DNA of 33,971 nt from JAQICJ01 sp041686345 (GCA_041686345.1 JAWLEA010000020.1:1-33971), one strand, 5' to 3'; shown: positions 1 through 8,091, numbered from the stretch's first letter. The notes: generated by a model not told the origin, from the sequence alone. Made by a program: numbers and translations.

Positions 1-94
1 AGATATAGTTGATGCTATTTCAAGAAGTTATGACAAAGCAGATCAATTAAAATTCCATCGTCAGACGATGACATCCATTTTTGGGATGGGAACT
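1..94. repeat. Half copy of palindromic repeat, cut by window edge
   Basis: Bases 15-39 are an exact 25-nt reverse complement of 7526-7550, and similarity with interruptions continues to the end motif GGGATGGGAACT (83-94). This end motif matches the GGGATRGAAACT ends of the full element at 7471-7634. The copy holds the element's centre and one arm; the other arm would lie left of the window. A short CATCG/CGATG hairpin (56-70) and a CATCC/GGATG hairpin near the end sit in this arm. The orientation is opposite to the half it matches in the full element. The gap from here to the first gene (95-122) holds only a weak GGAAAG-type ribosome site. Confidence 0.75.
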
Positions 95-122
95 AACTAA
101 CCGATAACTGGAAAGTTGAAAG

Positions 123-2114
123 ATGCACAAATCAAGATTTGTTTTTATATTTGCCATATTTTTGTTTTTTGCCTGCGATGAAGATGAAAAGGAAAAAATA
201 ACTATTGAAGAATGGGGTAAAATCACTGTTGAACAAGCAGCTCCACTGGTTGTTTTACCTTCTTCCACCTTCACTGTTTATGGCAGTAATTTTCCCGATA
301 ATTCTTTTGGTTATCTCACTGTCAATATTGATGGAGTTTTTCAGTCATCTGAATCATCCAATCAGGTAAAAATCAGCCAAATTGCCACATGGCACAACAA
401 CAATAAAGTCAGTTTTGTTATAACTCCTGAAATATATAAAGAAATTACAGGAGGGGAACTTGATGAAGGCCTTTTGAATGCAACTCTCAAGGTTGTTGCC
501 TATTCCAGTCAGAGCGGGGAGAGTTATTCCTCCGATCAATTTTCTTTGAATCTTGAACTGAAAACTTCTTTGCAGCCTCAGTTGGAAGAGGTGGAATCAG
601 GAACAATTATCAACTTCGGCCAGCAGGTTTCTTTCAGCGGCTCAAATTTGCTTCTGGGCGGCAATGAAGGGGAAACCAAAGCCGTGATCAGCGGATGTTT
701 TTTGTCCTTGGGACAGTCTGAACCCTGTAGTGAAAACGGTAGAGAATACCAGGAAGTGGAAGTTCCAATTTCTGAAATCATCGATTTTGACCGAAATGGA
801 GGAACCTTTGCTTTTGATGCTGCTAATTTTGGGGTTGAAGAGGGTAATTTCAACGGTGAAATCTTTTTGAGAAATATATACGATGATCAACTCATGCTCG
901 ATTCATCATCCTTGCCGGTAGCTTTTGATTTTGTCGGTCCCGAAATTACCCGGGTAGTGAGTTCGGATGTTTCTCTGGGCAGTTATCTGCAGATTGAGGG
1001 AGCAGGTTTTGCTGAAAATCAGGGAGGTTGTATTACCGAACTTGATTTTCAAGGTAATTTTAATCCTCGTGATGGGGATCCCGAAGATATAACTTCTATT
1101 CTCATCCCCGAGGTGCGGGATAATTCCCATCTTGATTATGTTTTGGAAGAAAATCAGGGAATTGGTCGCTTTATCGATTTGAGAAAAGCCACAGGAACTC
1201 TCAGTGGTTATCTTACTCCCATTATCTGCTGTGATAATGATTGTCAGAATGGGGAATCCGTTGAATTTACAGTTGAAGTTGGTCCGGTAAAACAGGTTGT
1301 CTATCTATATTTCCGTGATTCCTACGTCAGTGCCCTTGCTCTTTTCGGATTACAGGGAGCTGATTCCGAGATCAGAAAAAAATCGATCCAGGTCATTGAA
1401 GAAATTTACCGAGGGATAAATCTCGAGGTGCGTACTGAACAGGTTACTGATTATGCACTTTTTTCCACGGTGGAGATCCATGGTTTTGATCCCAACGGAT
1501 TCAATCTTTTGGGCTATGATAATACTACCGGCAAAGATGTTGGCAATGAACGTCTCCATGATTACATCGGAGGAGTTAATTCTCAGACTCAACAGGATGG
1601 TTTTCCCGGCTACGGCGGAGTTTTTATGGAATCTTATTTTGGTTTTTCACTACATCCTCCCGGCAACCTCGAATCCATCGATCTGGCAGATCCTCTCTTT
1701 GATCTGACTTTTGATGAATTTCGTCCGGATACGGGTTCTATCGTTACAGCCCAGGATATGCAAAATTTTGCTTTGCCACAGCAGCCGGCAGTTTGCAAAG
1801 AAAATTCTCTTTCCCGTTCCGAACGACTTGGTTGTGCAGTCTATGTAATGAGCTACAATCTTGGTTCAACCCTGGCTCATGAATTGGGGCACAGCTTTGG
1901 ATTGGCCGAACCTTATACCGAAGATGTATACCATAATCTTGGAGAAGAAAGTTTGAGATTGATGGATTCGGGTCATCAAAGGCCTTTTCTTGAACGCAGT
2001 GGCCTCAGTCCGGAAGGATTTGAAAATTTTTGCATTTCCAACTATGAATATTTGCGAGCAATAATGCCGGATCCCGATACCAAAGATCCCCTCGATGAAC
2101 GTCCCGATTGTTAA
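123..2114 (+). CDS. Lipoprotein with IPT/TIG-like repeats and a metzincin-like protease domain
   Basis: A 663-aa predicted secreted lipoprotein, probably a zinc peptidase. The N-terminus is a short basic start, a hydrophobic stretch and a lipobox ending FFAC (Cys18), followed by an acidic linker. Three segments (roughly residues 31-145, 150-268 and 270-388) carry the Ig-like IPT/TIG signature, for example FTVYGSNF, VSFSGSNL and LQIEGAGF. From about residue 391 the chain looks like a metzincin peptidase, with zinc motif HELGHSFGLAE at 586-596 and a possible Met-turn, LRLMDSG, around Met614. The usual third ligand (His or Asp at position 11 of HExxHxxGxxH/D) is Glu596 here. Several Cys pairs suggest an exported, oxidised protein. 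It lies 43 nt upstream of a second lipoprotein gene, probably co-transcribed. Lipoprotein status is fairly sure and peptidase family likely; the substrate is unknown. Confidence 0.8.
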   Translation: MHKSRFVFIFAIFLFFACDEDEKEKITIEEWGKITVEQAAPLVVLPSSTFTVYGSNFPDNSFGYLTVNIDGVFQSSESSNQVKISQIATWHNNNKVSFVITPEIYKEITGGELDEGLLNATLKVVAYSSQSGESYSSDQFSLNLELKTSLQPQLEEVESGTIINFGQQVSFSGSNLLLGGNEGETKAVISGCFLSLGQSEPCSENGREYQEVEVPISEIIDFDRNGGTFAFDAANFGVEEGNFNGEIFLRNIYDDQLMLDSSSLPVAFDFVGPEITRVVSSDVSLGSYLQIEGAGFAENQGGCITELDFQGNFNPRDGDPEDITSILIPEVRDNSHLDYVLEENQGIGRFIDLRKATGTLSGYLTPIICCDNDCQNGESVEFTVEVGPVKQVVYLYFRDSYVSALALFGLQGADSEIRKKSIQVIEEIYRGINLEVRTEQVTDYALFSTVEIHGFDPNGFNLLGYDNTTGKDVGNERLHDYIGGVNSQTQQDGFPGYGGVFMESYFGFSLHPPGNLESIDLADPLFDLTFDEFRPDTGSIVTAQDMQNFALPQQPAVCKENSLSRSERLGCAVYVMSYNLGSTLAHELGHSFGLAEPYTEDVYHNLGEESLRLMDSGHQRPFLERSGLSPEGFENFCISNYEYLRAIMPDPDTKDPLDERPDC

Positions 2115-2157
2115 TTCCCATTCAGTCTTCATTTCAAGAAGTTACAATTTGATTTTT

Positions 2158-3216
2158 ATGACCAATTTCAAAAATCTTTTAATTTTACAATTTATTATCT
2201 TTTTTATTTTGGGGTCAGCCTGTTTGAAAAAAGATAAAAATAAAGAGGATGAAAAAAAGCCTCTGGTAAAGATGCAGTATTCTGCAATTTTGAAAAAAGT
2301 AAAAAAAAAGTTGGCAAAGGATTATTCCGGTCAAAAGTGGTTTTTCTACGGAAAAGCTGTTAATCTCAAATATTCTTCAGAGAATAAATTCAGAATCATG
2401 TCTTTTCTTACCAATCAGGTGGAAGAAGGAAAAACCCGCAGTCTTCTGATTACTACCCATCTTAAAATCCCCAAAGCCGGCAATCCTGTTTTTGAAATAA
2501 AGGAACTCAAGGGTACAATTGATGAATTAAGATTGATCAAACTCGGTCCCGATTACTCCAGCCATCTTGTTTTTGTAAAAAGACATCTCAAAAATCAGGG
2601 AAGATTTTACATTATCAATTCTTATTATAAACCTTCCGGAAATAAAATGAAAAATGTCTGGCAGATAACTTCTTCTTACGACACGGAATACAAAGAAACC
2701 TATCAGCCGCCAACCTTTCATTATTGGGATGGAAACGACGATGGAGTTCGAGAAGTTATTCTTACCAATCCCTGGTATAAAGAAGATAATCCGCCTCGTT
2801 GGAAATATCGCTGGGCTGTATTTGAATGGCAGCCACAAAAGAAATCTTTTCTGCCTTCCCGGGGTTTGGCTTTGAATCGTTATAAAAATCAGGATCCCAT
2901 CTGGCTGGTATCGGGGGTTCTGGAAATGAGTAAATTGGGGAAAAAAAAAGAGTTGCTCAATTTTATTGATCCAAGTTCATCCTGCATGGTTGGAAAAGAT
3001 CTGTCCAAGGTTATTTTTCTGAAGAAGTGGAAAAAAATAAAAAAACCGGAGTTGGTAAATAAAACGGATAATTCTGCCAAAGTCAGCATAGATATGCAGA
3101 CCGAAAAACAAAGCTACCGCATGGTTTTTCGATTACAGGCCAATAATCAGGGAATCACCAAAACCTGGTATTTTTGCCAAGTGAAATTGTTTAAAATTCT
3201 CGAAAAAGAATTTTAA
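2158..3216 (+). CDS. Lipoprotein of unknown function
   Basis: I do not recognise this 352-aa family. An upstream in-frame ATG exists at 2095, inside the preceding gene. I chose the ATG at 2158 because it places a proper signal peptide at the N-terminus: MTNFK, a long hydrophobic run, then lipobox LGSAC with Cys22. The mature protein begins with a very Lys/Asp/Glu-rich linker. Around residues 190-200 an acidic loop, DGNDDGVREV, resembles the calcium-binding loops of FG-GAP/VCBS or EF-hand-like repeats. The rest is rich in beta-forming and basic residues. It follows the metzincin lipoprotein at 43 nt on the same strand, so the two may act together in the envelope; that is inference only. Confidence 0.7.
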   Translation: MTNFKNLLILQFIIFFILGSACLKKDKNKEDEKKPLVKMQYSAILKKVKKKLAKDYSGQKWFFYGKAVNLKYSSENKFRIMSFLTNQVEEGKTRSLLITTHLKIPKAGNPVFEIKELKGTIDELRLIKLGPDYSSHLVFVKRHLKNQGRFYIINSYYKPSGNKMKNVWQITSSYDTEYKETYQPPTFHYWDGNDDGVREVILTNPWYKEDNPPRWKYRWAVFEWQPQKKSFLPSRGLALNRYKNQDPIWLVSGVLEMSKLGKKKELLNFIDPSSSCMVGKDLSKVIFLKKWKKIKKPELVNKTDNSAKVSIDMQTEKQSYRMVFRLQANNQGITKTWYFCQVKLFKILEKEF

Positions 3217-3232
3217 AGGTATTTAAAAGATA

Positions 3233-3259
3233 GCGCTCAGGACAGGATTAACTGAACGC
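3233..3259 (-). terminator. Possible terminator at convergent gene ends
   Basis: GCGCTCAG (3233-3240) and CTGAACGC (3252-3259) form an 8-bp stem with one wobble pair and an 11-nt loop. The hairpin overlaps the kinase stop codon (3237-3239) and lies between two convergent genes only 20 bp apart. On the minus strand it is followed by TATCTTTT, a modest T-tract. It could stop transcription from both sides. Confidence 0.4.
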
Positions 3260-4469
3260 CTTTAACATGACCTTTTTCAATAACAGGAACAGACCAGAAA
3301 GTCATTTGGCGACCTTTGAATTCAATTTGACGGGACGAAATTTTAATCGATTGAAAACTATTTTCAATATCATCTATAATAAAGGGGAAATTCAGGCAAA
3401 GTTGGGTGTTTTTGAGATTCATGTTTTGTTTGGATGGTTGTTCCAGAATTGCCCGGGCTGTATGGTTGCAGTAAATGATCTGCAGATTTTCGGTTACCAG
3501 GATGTGGGGGAGGGGATTTTGTTCCACCATAATCTGTTGTAATTGGAGAATATCTTCATTTAAAGGAACTGGGGTTGATTTGGTGCGGCTTTGCAGATTG
3601 CGATTCTGATATTCAGTAGATAAATATTCAAGATCCTGCAGTACTTTGGATAATTTAGGTTTGTTATCAATGGCTTTTTGGTAGTTAAGCAGTTTTTCGA
3701 ACCCCAAAAATCGATCCTGAGCTTGAAAAGAAAGCAATTGAATAATAATTTCAAGAAGATAATCAGGAAGGTTTTTCTGCATGGATTGAGGAATATCCAC
3801 TTTTTTGCTGTTCTGGAATTTGGGCAATTGGGCACTGAGCATTTCAAAGAGAACGACTCCCAGGGCAAAGAGATCCATGGCCGGTGAAGGATCTTCTCCA
3901 GAAAAAACTTCGGGAGCAAGATATTCAGGAGTGATTTCAAGTTTAGTCCAATCTTTTATCCTGCGCCTGGGAAAGAAATCCAATAACTTGACTGTAGTTG
4001 AGGCTGTTGTTTGGGAGAGGAAGAAATTCTCCGGTTTGATGTCTCCGTGAAACATTTTTAGTTGATGGATATAATTGATGACACGGGTTGCTTCAAGTGC
4101 AAAGTCCAAAACAACATTGGGGGGTAATTCGTGCTTATTACTAATTTTGTTGCTCAGAGTTTCTCCCTCAAGCAATTCCATAACCAGAAAAGGACCATGT
4201 TTGTTATCGATGCCATAATCTACGGTATTTACCAGATTAGGATGAATCAGAGACGAGAGAACTTTGGCACCTGCTTTAAAATGGCGGGGATTCCGGTAGA
4301 GATCATGGTTTTTGTTGGTTTTAATCAGCAATTTGAGAGCATAATTGTTTTGATCCTGGATATTGTTGGCTTTGTAAACAGCACTGCTGCCACCGGTATC
4401 GATAAGTTCGATTATTTTGTATTTGTTTCCAACGGTTTTACGAGACTCAATCTTGGGAAAATTATTCAT
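3237..4469 (-). CDS. Atypical Ser/Thr protein kinase with C-terminal PAS-like domain
   Basis: A 410-aa soluble protein with an N-terminal Hanks-type kinase (about 15-270), a linker (271-303) and a PAS-like sensor segment (about 304-410). Kinase landmarks are the glycine loop IDTGGSSAVYKA (23-34), Lys46 in YALKLL, HGDIKPEN (141-148; Asp143, Lys145, Asn148), Asp164 in LLDFF and APE (185-187). Odd points: the DFG glycine is Phe166, HRD is HGD, and the helix-C glutamate position appears to be Gly67. It may therefore be a weak or regulated kinase or a pseudokinase. I chose the ATG at 4469 because it overlaps the glycosyltransferase stop as ATGA, suggesting translational coupling; an in-frame TTG at 4526 would lie inside the upstream gene. 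It is the last gene of a three-gene operon. Confidence 0.85.
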   Translation of the reverse strand: MNNFPKIESRKTVGNKYKIIELIDTGGSSAVYKANNIQDQNNYALKLLIKTNKNHDLYRNPRHFKAGAKVLSSLIHPNLVNTVDYGIDNKHGPFLVMELLEGETLSNKISNKHELPPNVVLDFALEATRVINYIHQLKMFHGDIKPENFFLSQTTASTTVKLLDFFPRRRIKDWTKLEITPEYLAPEVFSGEDPSPAMDLFALGVVLFEMLSAQLPKFQNSKKVDIPQSMQKNLPDYLLEIIIQLLSFQAQDRFLGFEKLLNYQKAIDNKPKLSKVLQDLEYLSTEYQNRNLQSRTKSTPVPLNEDILQLQQIMVEQNPLPHILVTENLQIIYCNHTARAILEQPSKQNMNLKNTQLCLNFPFIIDDIENSFQSIKISSRQIEFKGRQMTFWSVPVIEKGHVKGVQLILS

Positions 4470-6250
4470 TTTATAGTTGTTTCCAAGGTCAAACGGGGAA
4501 ATCTGTTTTTGCGTCTGATACAGCAATAATTGGTTCTGAAAAGATTATGATCATTTTTGCTCAAAGGCAGATCCAGACAAAAGTAACTATAATTTTTCCA
4601 ATAGGCAAGAACTCTTTGGCGGTGTTTTCGATTGGGTGGCTCGGTGCCTATGGTGGCGATTCCGGGAGTACAGACAATATCAGGAGCTTTGCTTCTGAGA
4701 TATTTCCAGGAAGCTTGTTTCAAATGACCGGCTTTGTAGAAGCGACCGGCTTTGACCTTTTTTTGGGCAATTGTTTTGTCGTTAAGTCCGAAGGAGTCGA
4801 TAATTTTTCCGGCTCTGCTCATAAAGGAAATTGCTCCGGCGCCTCCCACTGCCAGGGAAATGTCAGTTATCCGATTTTCTCCCACTGCCTTTCTGAGTGC
4901 TTTTCCTACTTTAATTCGGTCTTCCACATAGTTTATTGCCCCTCGAAGGGATTCCATGCCTCGGTGATGTTTTTCCGAGGCCAGTGATCTTTTCTCAAAA
5001 TTGCGACTGGCATAGTGAAGATTAAAGGTAATGAAACCCGCAAGCAGAGCAGCCAAAACAGCACCGGCCACATTGAGCAGTTTTTTATGGGATTGTTTGA
5101 GGTGTTTGTCGGGATTGTTTGTGGAGGAAGAAAGGGAATTTTTCAGTCTGGTAATCCACTTTGTAATCATAATTATTAAAGTAGAAAGATGATTAAGATT
5201 ATCCAGCGCAAGACCAGCGATAATAGTAAAAAAGGGAAGAGACGGAACCAGGAAACGGTGGGCTGCCATGAAATCACCTCCGGCCTTGGCAGTCCATAGC
5301 AGCCAGAAAATGACAAAAGACAGGATAAGAAATGTAGACGCTGTTTTTTTGATTAATGAAGGTAATAGCAGAGGAGAAAACCAAAGCCAGTAACTGATAT
5401 TCCAAGTTTGGAAAAAGTGTTTGAGATAGAGAATTCCTTTTTCCCACAGAAAACCGGGAGGGATACCATAAATTTTTGCATACCAGGTGTTGGGCAGAAA
5501 ACTACCATAATACCAGTATTTAAAACCAAAATAAAAAGCAGTTGCGATGGCAAAAATTGCAGTGTTGAGCAGAAGTTTGCCCAGGTTGCGGCGAAATCTG
5601 CGGGGACGGCTGGGAAGATTGAACAGATTGACAATAAAAATCCAGCCAACTGCAATGGCAAAAAGAGCAAAGCCTTCGTTGCGAGTAAAAGCTGTAACTA
5701 GCCAGAGTAAGGAAAAAGAAAGGAATTTGCCTTTGTGTTGAAAAAAATTGAGGGTGGTCAGGGCTGAGGCACAAAAGAGAAAGGTAAAAAAAATAGTCTC
5801 AAGTCCTCCGGAAATCCAGACAACAAAGGGGGTCCAAACTGCCAGAAGCAGAGGGGGAATAAAAGTGAAATCAATTGTGGCGACAGAGGATGATTTAAGT
5901 TGCAGCTTTTTGGTTATTAACCAGGCAAGTACGAGTATCGCCAGGGCTGAAAGAAGATTGAGTCCATGGGCGGCAAGGGATAGAGGCACGGATAGAAAAT
6001 GGAGAAAACCAAGAAGAATAGTCCAGAAAAAATTGGAAATACCCTCTATATATTGATTGAGGTTAAAGACAAGTTGTCTTTCGGTGGCCAGATTACGAGC
6101 ATAGCGGAAGGAAATATAGGCATCATCACAGATGAAAAAGGGAATTTTTCGAAGATGATTGAAGAGAAGCAATAAAAGCAGAGTGCTGTATGTTGCCGGC
6201 AGAACATTGGTTTTTTGAAAGATTTTATTTTGGAGAGAAGAGAAGAGCAA
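4466..6250 (-). CDS. GT-C family membrane glycosyltransferase (AftB-like architecture)
   Basis: A 594-aa polytopic membrane protein with about ten hydrophobic segments to residue ~410, then a soluble C-terminal domain. The first loop has CDDAYISFRYARNL (41-54) and YIEGISNFFW (67-76), the acidic and arginine pattern of lipid-phosphosugar-dependent GT-C enzymes. Further landmarks are SGGLET (147-152), TRNEG (189-193), YYGSFLPNTWYAKI (247-260) and GGDFMAAHRFLVPSLP (324-339). The C-terminal part has GAISF and IIDSFGLND (473-491), also typical of the family that includes mycobacterial arabinofuranosyltransferase AftB. It probably transfers a sugar from a polyprenyl carrier on the outer face of the inner membrane; the sugar cannot be told. 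The start is a TTG at 6250 with GAGG about 8 nt upstream. It sits between the diguanylate cyclase and the kinase. Confidence 0.8.
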   Translation of the reverse strand: MLFSSLQNKIFQKTNVLPATYSTLLLLLLFNHLRKIPFFICDDAYISFRYARNLATERQLVFNLNQYIEGISNFFWTILLGFLHFLSVPLSLAAHGLNLLSALAILVLAWLITKKLQLKSSSVATIDFTFIPPLLLAVWTPFVVWISGGLETIFFTFLFCASALTTLNFFQHKGKFLSFSLLWLVTAFTRNEGFALFAIAVGWIFIVNLFNLPSRPRRFRRNLGKLLLNTAIFAIATAFYFGFKYWYYGSFLPNTWYAKIYGIPPGFLWEKGILYLKHFFQTWNISYWLWFSPLLLPSLIKKTASTFLILSFVIFWLLWTAKAGGDFMAAHRFLVPSLPFFTIIAGLALDNLNHLSTLIIMITKWITRLKNSLSSSTNNPDKHLKQSHKKLLNVAGAVLAALLAGFITFNLHYASRNFEKRSLASEKHHRGMESLRGAINYVEDRIKVGKALRKAVGENRITDISLAVGGAGAISFMSRAGKIIDSFGLNDKTIAQKKVKAGRFYKAGHLKQASWKYLRSKAPDIVCTPGIATIGTEPPNRKHRQRVLAYWKNYSYFCLDLPLSKNDHNLFRTNYCCIRRKNRFPRLTLETTIK

Positions 6251-6328
6251 ACCGGTTAACCTCGAGTCTGATTGATTGAATTTTTGACAATAAACTGAAA
6301 TCCAATTGCGATCAGGCTAAGACGGAAA

Positions 6329-7213
6329 CTAAATAATGCAGACCCGGTTTCGGCCTGAACGTTTAGCTTTATAAAGGCCGGCGTCAGCCTTTTCAATAAG
6401 ATCACGCGGAGATTTGACGTCGGAATGGTAGGGGATACATCCTGCACCAATGGAAGTTGTAACTTGCAGTTGGAGATTTTCATAGATAAAAGGATTGTCA
6501 GCTATGACCCGTCGCAGACGTTCTCCCATTTGCAAAGCCTGTTTATGGTTGATGCCTCGGGCGATGAGGGCGAATTCTTCGCCACCGTACCGAGCAAATA
6601 TATCTTCGGATCTGATGGTGGCATGCATTCTTCGGGTAAGTTCAATCAGAACTTCGTCTCCACAGAGATGACCGTGGGTATCATTGAAATCTTTGAAATG
6701 ATCCAGATCGAAAATCAATAAAGTAAGGGGAAATTTATGGCGGATGGCATAAGAAAACTCGGATTGGAGTCTTTCCATGAAAAATCTTTTGTTGTAGGCA
6801 TGGGTAAGTCCATCCCGCATGGCGCTTTCCAGAATATGTTTTTGAAATTGTTCTTCAATTTGATCATAGGTAAATTTAAGAATAGTGGTGCTGCCAATTT
6901 GGATTTTGTCTCCATCTCTGAGTACATGTCGAGAGATTTTTTCGTTATTGATGTAAGTGCCGTTGGTACTGTTCATGTCTTCAATGAAAACCTCACCTCC
7001 GGGCAAAGCATAAAGACGGCAGTGAACACGACTTACTCCGTTTTCGTTGAGACTGATGGTATTGGTATGTCCGCGTCCAATAGTGACCTCATCTTTTACT
7101 GTATACATGTGACCATAATTGGAACCGGCTATAACTATCAAATAAGGATAGGTTTTGTTGTTGTCTTTTTTGAGATTGTTAAGATCGATGACTTTGGTAC
7201 TGTCTTCAGGCAA
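6329..7213 (-). CDS. FHA-GGDEF diguanylate cyclase
   Basis: A 294-aa cytoplasmic signalling protein. The FHA domain (about 23-115) keeps Gly46-Arg47, Ser61-Arg62-x-His64 and Asn84-Gly85-Thr86, the phosphothreonine-binding positions. The GGDEF domain (about 133-294) has active-site GGEEF (210-214), an intact allosteric I-site RSED (201-204), DLDHFKDFND (169-178) and GHLCGD (181-186). The Asp of this GD is retained, so it should be a GTP-using c-di-GMP synthase, not the Hypr class, where this position is Ser. The start is TTG at 7213 with AAGGAG 8 nt upstream; no ATG is nearby. The FHA domain could recognise a phosphoprotein made by the kinase at the other end of the operon (inference). A 78-nt gap separates it from the glycosyltransferase. 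Confidence 0.92.
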   Translation of the reverse strand: MPEDSTKVIDLNNLKKDNNKTYPYLIVIAGSNYGHMYTVKDEVTIGRGHTNTISLNENGVSRVHCRLYALPGGEVFIEDMNSTNGTYINNEKISRHVLRDGDKIQIGSTTILKFTYDQIEEQFQKHILESAMRDGLTHAYNKRFFMERLQSEFSYAIRHKFPLTLLIFDLDHFKDFNDTHGHLCGDEVLIELTRRMHATIRSEDIFARYGGEEFALIARGINHKQALQMGERLRRVIADNPFIYENLQLQVTTSIGAGCIPYHSDVKSPRDLIEKADAGLYKAKRSGRNRVCII

Positions 7214-7470
7214 AGCTATAACTCCTTATAAAATGATGAGTATAATGTGGATTATTTTAAAATATCAGCCATTACATTAAGTTGATGGTCTGATATTCAA
7301 CCTGAAAATGATATCAAAAAAAAGTTGATTTATTGGAAAGTCTCAACTTATTTAAATTTCATTAAAAGCCACACTATATATTTTATGTTATCTTTACTCA
7401 ATCTTAAAAACAAGTTTTATCTGGATTTAGTTCATTGTTGGATGAGAAGCAATTTACACTGTTTTTTAGC
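7214..7470. other. AT-rich intergenic region between divergent units
   Basis: No gene is seen. On the minus strand it is the leader of the FHA-GGDEF operon, with AAGGAG at 7223-7228. Two inverted repeats stand out: AATATCAGCCAT (7261-7272) against ATGGTCTGATATT (7285-7297), a stem with one bulged base, and AAGTTGA (7322-7328) against TCAACTT (7343-7349). A TATACT-like -10 for the minus strand (7239-7244) lacks a good -35. Confidence 0.4.
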
Positions 7471-7634
7471 AGTTTCTATCCCAAAAAGGAAGGTTGTCAC
7501 CTGAATGGGGAATTTTATCTCATCAGCTTTGTCATAACTTCTTGAAATAGTGCCAACTATGTCTGCGAAGTTATTCCGCGCATCTGAGATAAACTTCTCA
7601 TTCAGTTAATAACCCCCATTCTGGGATGGAAACT
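7471..7634. repeat. 164-bp palindromic repeat element (MITE-like or structured-RNA repeat)
   Basis: Two imperfect inverted arms of about 70 bp (7471-7541 and 7567-7634) surround a 25-bp centre (7542-7566). The outer ends are AGTTTCTATCCC and GGGATGGAAACT, matching at 11 of 12 positions as terminal inverted repeats. Matching blocks along the arms include CTGAATG with CATTCAG, TTTATCTCA with TGAGATAAA, and ATAACTTC with GAAGTTAT. No ORF lies inside. A second, partial copy occupies 1-94. The structure suits a non-autonomous mobile repeat or an intergenic repeat that folds into a long hairpin when transcribed. Confidence 0.75.
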
Positions 7635-7792
7635 AGTTAAGGCATGCGTATATTTTGCAATAAAAACGATCTCGAATTGGCCAAAGAAAAACAAAAAAAA
7701 ACAAATTTTTTTTTCTCTTTTAAGTGCTTATTGTTGGTTAACCATTTGTATTGTTTATTGTTTTTGAATTTGTCATTTTTATGAGAAATATC

Positions 7793-7821
7793 TTGACAAC
7801 TTAAATTCATAAACCTATAAA
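7793..7821 (+). promoter_or_regulatory. Sigma70-type promoter of the tRNA-tuf operon
   Basis: TTGACA (7793-7798), a 17-bp spacer and TATAAA (7816-7821) give a near-consensus promoter about 27 nt before the first tRNA. The upstream 7650-7790 is rich in A and T tracts that could act as an UP element; otherwise nothing is seen between the repeat and the promoter. Confidence 0.85.
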
Positions 7822-7847
7822 GCAAGGCACTGTTGTTAGTGGTTTTT

Positions 7848-7920
7848 GCTGGCATAGCTCAATTGGCAGAGCAGCTGATTTGTAATCAGCAGGTTGCGGG
7901 TTCAAGTCCCATTGCCAGCT
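7848..7920 (+). tRNA. tRNA-Thr (UGU)
   Basis: The acceptor stem GCTGGCA (7848-7854) pairs with TGCCAGC (7913-7919). The anticodon stem GCTGA/TCAGC holds loop TTTGTAA, anticodon TGT. The T-loop is TTCAAGT. It is 73 nt with no encoded CCA and first in the tRNA cluster. Confidence 0.96.
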
Positions 7921-7928
7921 CACTAATC

Positions 7929-8013
7929 GGTGGGGTTCCCGAGCGGTCAAAGGGAGCAGACTGTAAATCTGCCGCCGTAGGCTTCGGTGGTTCGAATCCA
8001 CCCCCCACCACCA
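7929..8013 (+). tRNA. tRNA-Tyr (GUA)
   Basis: The acceptor stem GGTGGGG (7929-7935) pairs with CCCCACC (8003-8009). The anticodon stem GCAGA/TCTGC holds loop CTGTAAA, anticodon GTA. A long class II variable arm is present. The T-arm is GGTGG-TTCGAAT-CCACC, and CCA is encoded (8011-8013). Confidence 0.96.
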
Positions 8014-8018
8014 CCCTT

Positions 8019-8091
8019 GCGGGAATAGCTCAGTTGGCAGAGCGTCAGCCTTCCAAGCTGAATGTCGCGGGTTCGAACCCCGTTTCCCGCT
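8019..8091 (+). tRNA. tRNA-Gly (UCC)
   Basis: The acceptor stem GCGGGAA (8019-8025) pairs with TTCCCGC (8084-8090). The anticodon stem TCAGC/GCTGA holds loop CTTCCAA, anticodon TCC. The T-loop is TTCGAAC. No CCA is encoded. Confidence 0.96.

Noticed and set aside
2131..2144. ATTTCAAGAAGTTA, a 14-nt match to the repeat element centre and arm
   Set aside because: The match ends abruptly on both sides and lacks the end motif, so it is too short to call a repeat copy.
7637..7855. Minus-strand 72-codon frame in the gap before the tRNAs
   Set aside because: It spans the A/T tracts and the tRNA-tuf promoter, has no recognisable protein features and is low complexity.
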